A stretch of 64,000 nucleotides of DNA, from NCBI GenBank assembly GCA_026182355.1, contig JAPFBL010001928.1:4315501-4379500 (forward strand), given 5' to 3'. Positions 36,201 to 48,200 of this stretch are shown here, piece after piece; position 1 is the stretch's first letter, and every line of letters begins with the position of its first letter. A program made the position numbers and the translations under genes. The DNA comes from Hermatobates lingyangjiaoensis. Taxonomy: Eukaryota > Arthropoda > Insecta > Hemiptera > Hermatobatidae. The notes beneath the pieces were generated by a model, which was given only the letters and a program-made list of their open reading frames with translations, searched no databases and had not been told where the DNA came from.

Positions 36201-39200
36201 TATTAAGCATTTTCACATTCTGCTGCTAGTGATACAGCTATTCTTAACGAGCACTTTTATACTAATACTAGACTACCCGTGACCCTTTTGTGTCACTCAG
36301 AAATTATAGTAATAGTAATTTTAATAATTTTAATTGTTGTTTCTTGTTATTAAGGCACGGAAAAAGATTCTTAAATGGTCCAAGCTTTTGATTTAGTATT
36401 CTCAACATGATTCAAGATATATACACAGTATGTATATTTAGCAAAATAAAAATCATTTAAAAGTAAAAAAAAATATTTTATGACATAAATAAATAAAACA
36501 TAAATTCAAGTTATATACACAATTAAATACATTTAAAACAAACAAAACTTATAAATTGAAATATTCCATTTATTTACCCAACATAAAATAACATTAATGA
36601 AAGGAATGTGTCTTTATAATACTACGTTAGAACATTCGTATTTTATCTGACGGTTGTGTTCAAGTTTGTTTCTAAAATTATTCATTTTTAGCCTCTAATC
36701 TAATAGTTTATTATATATTATAGGTTACTCTGACCCCTAATGAGAAATATTATTAAATAATATTGTACATAGTCGAGGCGAGTACGCAAGCCACTGGGCT
36801 ACTCTGACCTTCTAATACAATTTGTTATTATGTAATACAACTACAACAAAGCCAATCACAACAAAAGTAAAGATTATAATAATTTCAGGTCTCTATCTCC
36901 ATTGAAAATGGGTGAACAAACAAACTCACAAACTTTGTACATATAAATATTTGCGCTTCTTTAAAATGTCCAATTTAACTAATAGTTGAACTGTTATTTA
37001 CTAAATTAACTGTTTACTAAATTGATACGTGCGAGCATAAATTAATAGAAAGCCTTTTTTTTCTATCAGCATGAATTATATTCGTTTTTATTTGATAGTT
37101 CAATCCCACAAATTCTGATTTGCTTGAATAGACCGAAGATAATCTAAATACAAATGACAAAACACATCAATATTTAAAAACAAAGAAGAGCTGTTAAATT
37201 AATTTCTATTATTTGTATACCCAGGTGGCTAATACAAGAATAAGTACATGCATATTGTTAATACTACTGAGGTTAGTATGATTTATATTAGAAATAGGTA
37301 AAACCGTCTTACCTCGTATGATGATCATGGAGTTGTTGGAGCGCTTATGACGGTTTTACCTACTTCTAATATCAAACAAGAATAAGTGTTAATATTTCTT
37401 TGATTACGTTTTTAACAAATCAAACTAATAAAATTAATAAGTATTTTTTCAAAGCGCCCTAATGATGAATGGCTTTAAAGAGACACCGGTCGTACCAGTA
37501 TGATATGGCTGTAGCCTTTATTTAAGCATGGTGAGTGTTTTGTCAAAGATGCCTGGTCCCAGAGAACGCGATTTGGGATTGTGGACCAACAGACCAGTAA
37601 AGGAGATATAGCAATTCAAACAGTTACCTATGGCTCTTGCTGAGAGGTAGAGTAATTTGTATCCATTCTCTTTGATCCTAGTAAATAGTTTGGCTACTCC
37701 ACTCTGAGCCCAGTCTTTACCTACAATGGGTAGAATATGACCTAAGACATCGGACCTGAAACAATCAATACACTAAGTAAATTATATAGTACTTCAGATT
37801 ACATTAAAATAATTTAAAATTAGGCAGTAAGCAAATCAAAGTCAAGCGTTTGGTTACTTCTACAGTGTCGACACCAGACTAATGGACGAAGTTCCTACAA
37901 AAATTACTATCTAGCAAAGAACCATCAAGAAAGCAAACTTTGCTTCGGTTTTACTAAGCTGACCTCAGAGTTAGCCCTGCTACGGGTCTAGCCCAGAGTT
38001 TTTCAAACTTTTTACGACGCGGAACCCTTTTTGGTTCCAGTAACTTTCCCGGGAAGCCCAGATTCTAATGATTTCATACAATCATAATATAAATATTTTG
38101 ATATGCCTTTTTAAATAGTATGTATGTTTAAAAACAATTAAAAAAAAAGTAATATTACTGCAATGTGTATTTTTCGAATACAAATTCAAAACTAAAAGAT
38201 TTTTATTTTCATATTTTCCACAAGTGCATAAGACATAAAACAGAATTACTAGCAATTTTAACACAGAGTTTTTTTTTTGTAATCATTTTTGGCTTTATAG
38301 TTGAGAGTTTGATTCTCAAGTTAGCCCTAGCATTAAGCCTACTTCGGTATTTGGTTTCTATGGCAGTTTAAAGGTTTCTATCCAGTTTCACATAAGTAGG
38401 TAGTGGGAAATAGCAGCAATGTGTGAAGTGCTATATTGACATCAAGGAATCAACTTAACATCAAGGAATTTTTTGTTTAAGCCTACTTCTCCAGTATATC
38501 TAAATACATAAAACTGATTTAAAATAGACTCCATTTCACAAATTTGCCTATTTTAAGACTTATTATTAGTAATCCTGATTTGAAATAATTTTTGCAATGC
38601 AAAAAGAAAAAGTCGCAACTACTTTACTGAAACAACCTCAAAAATTTGAATCAGAAAAAAAGTTATAAGCTCATATCAAAAAGTAGGCAAAAATATTAGT
38701 GGTTACAATAGTTGGTTAAAACAAATGTAAACCTTTAAAATTCAGAATTAAGGTATGACAACTCTGAACTCAATTCTTTTACTTTTTTTGATTAGTTACT
38801 TTTCTATCTTTGTTTCAAATAAACCTTTGAACATGTACTAGAACTATAAATGAAGTATAGGAGGTGGACTAATAGTGAAGCCAGTTCGAAATTCTATGAG
38901 GAAAGGTAGTTCGGATATTCCCCTTAAAGCTACCATCAACCTTTGTGGATACCAACATTTAATACAATGTAATTGTAAATTTGATTATTCTAGACATGCG
39001 TATATTACCAAAAATCGTTTAATCCTCAAAATAATTAAATGTTGGCCTTTTACTTATCACGATGTATTGCGCTATAGCTAGTTATTCTTTCAAAGATAAA
39101 AGAGAAACTGACTTGGTGATCGTTCCATCGATGTCAGAGATGACGATCTTATCATCGTACCGCCACCTGAACAAGTAGCACTTGCATCGGCTGGTACCCT

Positions 39201-42200
39201 GATAGGCTGTTGTCACGCTAAACTCAACTTCGTTCGCTCCATACTGCAGATTCAATTTTTCCTAAAAATGACAAAATCATGAGCTGAAAAAAAAGAGTTA
39301 AGTGTGTCTCACTTTAGATTCGCAATCCATTCATTTAACCATGGTCTGCCCAGGTTACTGAAAACACTGATAAATGTTCTTATATTTTTTCCAAGTAACT
39401 TTCATCAATAAATAAAGTTGTTCATTTATCCATTACAGGTTCTCCAAAGTGAACTCCACCAAAAAAGTGAGCTGCACAAAAACATTCTCCCTTTATAAAG
39501 CTAACAAAACTGAACTAAGTATATAAAAAGCCTGAGTTCAGAAATTACAAAAAATTACAACTGACTTTGAACATGCTTTCTTTTGACAATTTAGTCACTA
39601 TATTTTAAATACATAAAGCACTGATTACTTGTCAATGTCGAACTCCTTTGCAATTATTGATATTTTGTACTGAACAGGTCTTCATATTATTAATAAAGAT
39701 TTTTTGGATATATATTTCAGAGGATAGCAAAATTATAAAGAATATTTGTACCTAAAGACTACACTTTAGGCTTGCACCGCACCTACTCCTTATGTACTTG
39801 TGTATTTATACGTGTAGGAGTCTATCGCTTTATCATACTTTAGTTTAAACTTTTCATAATTGAATCAGTATTTCAAATGATACTCACGATCTGTTTGGAC
39901 GTAAGCCGAAGAGTTTTCCTATACTTCTCACCACCGGTTACTTCTTCAATTTTCGTGTCATTATATTCAACCATAGCTTTTCCATTCCTGAATAACAAAA
40001 GTACAAAAAAGAACATTAGGATAGAATTAGTACCATACATGTGGTATTCAGTAATCCTCAAAGCTCATCAACTAAGTCTTACAAATCACTATAATTGTAT
40101 AGAGTACGATTAGTCTAACTTATCTACATTCAATTTTTTCAAGAAAATATTTGTTTCGAACTAAAGTAATCCTATCCATATCTGTACTTCGCAAATCATC
40201 TTCTCTGATTCAAGTTTCAAAAAATTTTTGGAATATAAAAAATTAAAAGATGATTTATTATCTCTAATGTATAACACCATATAAAGGATAGAATGGTATT
40301 CTAAAAGAGAAAGTTTAAAGTAAATCCTCCCAATCATAAACGTTCCACCCCTTTAGTCTCTCAACAGAATCATTGTGTTCAAATCACTAATCGTCCCGTT
40401 TCAAGTAGAAGATTAACCGTTACCGGTTGAGTACTTACAGTTTGCTGCGAAATCTTTTTATACAATGTCAGATAAAATTACAAAAATATAATAATTTAAA
40501 CTCATAATTGAATGGGTGTCGAAATGAAGAATCCATTATCTGAGAATTTATTGAAAATCACTGTAACGTATAAGGGAGCTGTATAATGCTTCTTTCGATT
40601 CAAAAAAAAATGCTCATTCCTTCGCTTCTTTTTGAGTTAGCAACTAATGTCATCGCATTTTCAGTTTGTTTTTATTACTGCAATCCATGAATCAATTATA
40701 ATTCCTCCTCTCTCAATCTAGGAAACTCTGTACACGTTTTTCATAGTTTTAATACACTGATAAATGATAGATTAATAGATTCCATCCGTTTAATTAATGA
40801 AATCATGTACATTGAACTTACTCAATCGGAATGTGTTCTGAATGCTCCTTGATTTCTACAGCTGTCTCAACAATCATCGTCTCGTCCCTAGAACAAAGTC
40901 CAATGAGTCAAGTTTAAACAATAGACGTATTAATATTTCTAACAAGCAGCGACTCACTTGCCAACTTCAACTGCTTTGGTTTCTTCTTTGACGACTGGAG
41001 AGCCTGTTTCATCTTCACCTGAAGCATAAAACAACGTTTAATCAAAGGAGTATGAGATTAAATCAGTTTAATCAAATTAATGCCAATGTAAAGAGAATAA
41101 TCCTATCAGTGTATGTAATTACAGTCATGTACAAGTTTTCCTAACCCCTATTATCTTCCGTACAGGAAAATAACTTGTAAATTTTTGTAACAATCAAGTT
41201 GACAAGTTATCCTAATGTTAGTGGGCAGCAGTGCTACAACGAGCCCTTTCTCGTTTTCCCTCAACGAAATCTTAAGTCAAAGAATCAACAATCTCTTTAT
41301 ATAGGGTAGTTAAACGAATAACTAAATACTGGTCAGTGTAGGAGCAGCTGTGAGGTTTGATATATCAATATAGCTACTCCTCTTCCTCATTGTCGAAATA
41401 TGATATACCACACAAACACTCATAGTATTCACCAGACATAGGTCAGTAAGCATTAGTACTGTTCTTAAGGCATGACCTACCACACCCACCATATTCACGA
41501 GACATCGGTTACAAAGTTACACTGCATCCATGGGATGTCATAGGATGCTTTGTTTATAAAAACAAAAACTTCGACTATATATCCTCTTTAAAAACTCAAA
41601 ATTTACGGATTGCTATTGGCAATACTTATATAAAGACAATAATAAATAAAAAAGGTAGTTTCTAGCATAACTAACCAACCGTGAAAATATTAGTGTTCGA
41701 TTTATCACGAAGTACCTTTTAGGTCACATTCGCAGAAACAATAAGGTTTTTTGACACACCATGACTAATATATCTGTTAAATTTCATTAAAATCTGTCAA
41801 ACGGTAAAACTGTATCGTCTTCATCCAATTTTTGATAAGCACCCTCCTACAAAAAGATATAAATATCATAAAGATAATAATTATCGTTCAGACAAATCTC
41901 AAAAATAAATTCTGAAAATCTCGAATGTATAAGTCAGTCAAAATTGATTTTACTATCCTTTGATTTTAGTAAAGTAAGAAATATAGTGCTTAAGGAACAG
42001 TTTATTTACGAGAATAATTCGGGTAAGCATCCTTCTTATTCCTTCTCAAAGCAAGGTTGAACTAACTGAACAACTAAAAGGACGAAATACTCAAGCAGAA
42101 GACCTTCTACTCCTCTAGGTTATCACAGATATGATTCCTGTTGAATATTTACTCATACGATGAACATCATGGAATAAAAAGTACAATGAAGCCTCGCTGA

Positions 42201-45200
42201 AAGCCGAAGATACATACCAATGTGTTTCAGCAATAAACGAAACAGCATTAAAAAGTTCATCTAGCATGTAAACAATGAGGATAAGCAAAGCTAAACATAG
42301 AATAAGAAAAAAAAATTTTGTTTACTTTACTAAAGTTAAGTGTTGTAATCATGAAAACTTCCACGTGGAAATTTTGACCAATTTACACGATCCAAAGTCT
42401 CAGTTCATTTCTAATTATTTTTTTAGAAATGTCCATGTGACTGCGCCATAACATATAATTTTTAATAATCAAACCACAATAAGAAATGGGAAAACAAGAC
42501 TAAGATCTTTCAACCGTAACAAGCGGTCTTCTTCGTCATAGTCAAAAACCCAACTCTGACGAAAACTGCTTGTTACGGTTGAAAGATCTTAAGTCTTGTT
42601 TTCCTATTTCTTATTGTGTTTTGATCATTGATTATTATTTCACGTGTTTATGTGAAATCTTTATATATATATATCTAAAAATTACACAAAACACGACACA
42701 GAAAAAAGATAAAATACACACTTACTAAATTCATTATTTCGAACTGTTGTTCGTCATCAGGAGAAGACTAGAAGAGAGGACCTCTTAGTCAACAATATTT
42801 ACATTTGTTGTATCATTTTTTACATTGTAATGTTACAGCTTTTCCTGTCTTTTTTTTATATATATAAAAAAAATTTATATATATTTTATATATATAAAAG
42901 CTGCTTTTATGTTGCACCTTTTATATATAATTTTTAATATAATTATAATTATATTAACATATTTATTTTTATATAATAATTATTTTAATATAATATATTA
43001 TAATTTTTTCTATGATAGTTGTTCATGCTTTTGCTATCAACACCCTGGTTATTAGATATACCAGTGTGTTGATAGCAAATCAACCTAATGGCATATCTAA
43101 GCACCTAGAACAAGCTTAGATATACTACTACTACCGAACAATACAAAAACAGCGTCAAGAGGAGCAACGTTAACCGCGTATTGCTATACAAAATAATAAT
43201 TTTAACATAACAACATGTAAATAAATATATAAACTTCCCAAACAAATATTATAAAACAGAATCATTTACCATACTTCCTCCAGGAGAACCAAGATTTATA
43301 TGGTTTCCGAGAAGGAACGACCTGTTGTTGTTTCATGCCAGAGTTTTTATCATCAGCCAATATCTCTTCTGACAACCTGTTTAAGACCTCCTGCAACACA
43401 TGAGTATGCCATTACTATAGAGGTGATTAAAAACTTGAAAATAACAATAAATTTAGGAGTTAACAAAAACCAACAGTTGTGGGAATCGAACCCATATCTC
43501 CGAGTCAGAAGCAAGTGACCAGACGTTAAGTCACCGAGGTACCTAATAAATGATTTATAAATATATTTGTATTTACTTTTTACTTTTCGTATAGAAGCCA
43601 AACAAAACCTTTAAAGACAATTTTGTAAGTCTTATTTCTATGCCAAGAATAATACTTTTGTGTGAGTTCTATAAAAAATTTCAAATTTTTCGATACTATC
43701 GAAAAAAAGGGGTTAACTACTACTAGAATATTTATCGAACACCGTAAATTTCATTTTAAGCCAAATTAGAGTAAAATAAAAAAAAAGTAGTATTTTAGTA
43801 CAATTATATTTTTTAGATTAAAATTTAATAAAGATAGTACACCTAACTAAATAGAATAGAAAAATGTAAATACATACATCGGGAAGAGGTTTCTTGAAGG
43901 CTAAAAGAGAGAGAATAAGTGGGGAAGCTTGTCTCCAAGACAGAATCCTGCTGTCCATGCGCACCATGAGCTTGGGGTTGAAAGCAATGGAGGGGTCAGT
44001 GACGAGGTCAGAGTAGGAGACCACTGACTGGTTGAACATTTCGTCGGACGTTGAAGGTCCACACATGGACAGCGATACGTCCATAGGACACCATCTGTTT
44101 ATAAATAAAATGAGTGTCACTCATAACTTTACCCTTTTCAACAGTTTTCAAAATCGATGGTGTGTGTCACGAACATGCCATTTTTATTTTCTTTTCTTTT
44201 TTTTTTGCCTGAATGAAGTGTGATTGCACAGCCAGCACAATAAGCGTTAGTGATGCTCTTATTTTAAGAGTATTTAAGGGGAATATTCGGTTTCATTTTA
44301 TTAACATTGTAACAAAGTTCTTAATAAAGTTAAGTAGATTTTTTTATTTTCTTCATTATGAGGAGGATACAATGTTATGAAGACAACTACTTACAACAAT
44401 GTTACAATGTTATAGACAAATTACACGACAATAATGGAGAAGTATTGTCTTACAATAAAATCAGTATGTTTCAAGAGGAAGAGCAAATCATTTATTGTGT
44501 AGTCATTCTCATATGCTTTAAATTAAACAATTGGGACATGCTGTTGGGAGTACCGAAATTATGTTGTTAGTGGAAAGAAGTAAGGTAAGTGAATAAAGAT
44601 TGTCTATAATCTTTAACGAAGCAGTGTAGAGAAAGAGAAAAAAACCTACTTTGGCAAGTAATTGAGATCCATGATTGAGGACTTTTCACAACACACCATG
44701 CCCTCGACCGAGTGAGGACTCTGTGGCAGCGAAGGTCCATTGCCTGACTCGGCATCTTCTTCTCTGGCTTCTTCTAAAAGAAAACACAATAAAAAAACTC
44801 AATTTCACAAATGACGTACTCTCTTATGGAACATTACGAAAAAAAAACCTAGGTCATATGAAATAATTATCTATACATGAATTACAACATATTAACACCA
44901 TTTGGCAGAAAAAAGATGATTAATTAAAAAAAAAATAGCAAAGCCATTCTGGTTCTTGGTTGAAAGGTCAAAGTTAAATTTTAGAATATTTTACGTTCTC
45001 TTTTATGTTTATTGCTGTACCTGTTACAATTTAAACATGAACCTTTGCTGGTAGAATGATTTTAAGCCTTTTTTTTTTAGATCTAAGTAACCAAAATTAA
45101 GTAACTATTTTGGCTAAAATGAGACAATACCGACTAGGGCGAATCGAATTGCCTGCCTGACAACATTTACTCAAGAGAAGGTCATTCATATAAAATAACT

Positions 45201-48200
45201 TTCATTCTGCTGTTAATAATAATGGAGGACTTTTGAAACTGGTCCAGACATGAGGGCAAGGTACCAGAAAAGAGGGTGTAACTTTCCAATAATATTAAGT
45301 AGCAACCTCAAACTATAGTAGCAATTTTTGATGCATCACATTTGTATACAATCGACCACTGATTGTTCAAAATACTAATTTAGTTATCGAGAATTAGGTC
45401 CGATTAATAACATCTTATTTCAAGCCGACGTTCGACATTCTCAAGACTAAAAAACAATGTATTAAAAATTAGTAATACTATAAACAGAATATCAAATACC
45501 AGAAAACAAAAAAAAAACAATAAACAATAGGACAAAAAAAAAAGAAAAACAAAAACAAAATGTACAATCATATTGCTTTTATAGACAAATGTATTTATAA
45601 CATTGTTAAATTTATTATCAGGTCTAAAAACAATTTCAAAGATTATTAATATTACAAATAACTCAGAGAGAATACCTCTACACAATGTCCAACAACAGGA
45701 AACAAAAAAACACAATAAGCGACAATACAATTTTGTCTTGTTTTATTTTTCTATTTTCCTTATTGTGTTTTTTTCTTCTCTAATCTTAGATATTTTCTGA
45801 AGATATTCTCTCTGAGTTATTTGTAGTATTACTAATCTTTGAAATGATAAAAGTAATAATTTATAAATACAACTGTCTATAAAAACAATAATATTGTACA
45901 TTTTTGTGTGTGCTATTGCTTATTATGTTTTTGTTTTCTGGTATTTGATATTCTGTGGAAGTATCTTGTCAGAGTTGTTTATAGTATTACTAATTTGCAA
46001 TAAATTGTTTTTAGCCTTGAGAATGCTGAACAATATCCAGTGGAATGGAATTCTTGATATAAGATGTTATTAATTTGGACCTACTCCCTGATAACTAAAT
46101 TAGTATTTTGAATAACATTTTATTTGTTTGATGTGTTAGCTATATGGAACGTCTAGTCTATTATCAGATACCTTGTTTTCTGTTAGGTGTGCACACAGTC
46201 AGAGGTAATATATTTCTAATGTAATATAATTGCAATTACATACATCATCATTTCCCATGATGCTTTTAGAGATTGACATTAACGTATGTAAATTTAGTTT
46301 ACTAGTTTTACATTATGTTCAACCTTCAAAATAATTCAGTAGACATTATCAAGAGTAGACAACATGAATGAAGTATTTGCTGTAGTTTGTTTAAATGCAA
46401 ACAAACACAAATTATTAAGTATATATTAGGTATATCAATTTGTATCAAATTAAAGCATTTTCATTAGTCTGTTAAATGCAAAAAAATATCACTTGAAAGA
46501 AAATATGCATTACATGGGCTAGCTATTGTTTGCAGGGTGTTTTTACTAAGGTTGTGACATACCTTGGCCCACTTGCGTTCTCTCTTGAAGTGTCGATAAA
46601 TAGAGTGAGGATATTTCAGGATCGTCAAAGTTGAGATCTGATAAATAAACCCCTTCAGACTCGTGTCTCATGTGTTTCGTCTTTTTCATAAACCCAAGCA
46701 TATTGACCATCCACTTTTGTGCTGCAACATACATATTGAACAATCAATAAACAAGTAATACGGATTTAGCAATTACACATATCATATTACCTTAGAAAAT
46801 CTTAGGCTTAACTAAATTCATAAATCTTCGATATATTTATAAATTCCATAAATATAAAATAAGATGCGTGTGAATGTATTCTATAGAAATACCTAAATAA
46901 AACCCAATTTCAAGAGGTGGGTTTCATTTTGTTTTCATGTAAAAATCCAACAAAATTAGCACATACAAAATTTTAAAAAGTATTAATGTATAAGAACTCA
47001 CATTTAGTATACATTTTCACTGTTTTTAACAGATCGAACTTCCTGTGTGTACCCTACTAGTGAACAAAGGGGTATCGTTAATTAGGTCTGCAAGATTTTT
47101 TAAGTAGAGAAGTTTTTGGATCGAGCTGCAATTAAATTTCTAAACTTATTAATGATAAAAAATCTAAAACATTGATTTTGTAATATTCAGATAATTTTTT
47201 TTTTATAAACAGATGGTTTCAGACAATCTGTAAACAAACAGTCGATTAGAAATTTGATTGTTTAAAACTTCAATGCAAACTTTTTCACCGTGACGTTAAC
47301 CTCAAAAAACAGTAGGTTGCCGCTTTCTGCTGTTTGCAAATCTATCTTAAAAGGATAATCAATATCAGTGGTTCCCATAATGTGTCCTGCGGAGCTCCAG
47401 AGCTCTATTGAAAAATTCGAGGGTCCCACAAATTACAGTTCATGTTCTTTTCAACCAATGAAAAGCAATGGCAAGCTGCAGATAATGACCAACTGTCTCA
47501 TACAGCAAAAGAAAGAAACACTGTATAAAACTGATTATATCACTGGAGTAATAATCCGTATCAAGTAGAGATCTTACTGATTTTACTTATATCGTGGACT
47601 TCGAAATCTTACACTGAAAGGTGTATTACTAATCAACGTATCTATCAAGTAAAACACGGGGGGGCTGTAAACTGTAAAGATCCCTTACAGAAGATTAAAG
47701 CGTTAATTGATGAATCATCTTCGAACCACTCTATAATTTTATATTACATGTATGTGCTTACATATATCGTTTATATGTCTGTCTGTCGTGTCCCATCACA
47801 ATGGATATCACATTTTCCTTTTCCATAATTAATACTAATTAGTTAATTAAATATAACATGAGTTATATCAATTATTTTGACAATAAACAGGAACAAAAAA
47901 TGAAAAGCTACGAAAATATTGTTCAATTACAAAGAAAACTCACTATAACAAAAACACTCTTCTGCATTTAATACCAGTTGTCAACTGGAGTTAGGTTGTT
48001 GATTAGGTCAATGATTGTTAGGTTGCATTGGCTGTACCCACAAGGAAACACACATCGGCCGAATATTGGTCCTTCAGCCCGTACGTTGAAGTAAATTAAA
48101 TAACTTCTGTTAAGCTCTTAATGTAAACTTAGTCGTATCACATATTAATACCATTCATGCTTCATACTGTTTAGATACATTAAGAGCTTGAGAGAGAGCA

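Larger units (their letters stand above)
35454..37627 (-). other. lipin intron with foldback repeats
   Basis: No exon was seen. It holds a family B foldback at 35921-36078 flanked by (TA)n runs, a family C half-element at 36115-36175 and a stem-loop at 37285-37372. Confidence 0.75.
41019..43269 (-). other. lipin intron with foldback and dispersed repeat
   Basis: No exon was seen. It holds a third dispersed-repeat copy at 42325-42440, a family C foldback at 42465-42665, a family E-like half-element with a hammerhead-like motif at 42731-42760, A/T-only runs at 42860-43010 and a hairpin at 43030-43079. Confidence 0.7.

Noticed and set aside
45404..45730. 108-codon Phe/Leu-rich open frame resembling a membrane protein
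   Set aside because: It is a reading of A/T-rich foldback arm sequence (T-runs give Phe); composition explains the hydrophobicity.
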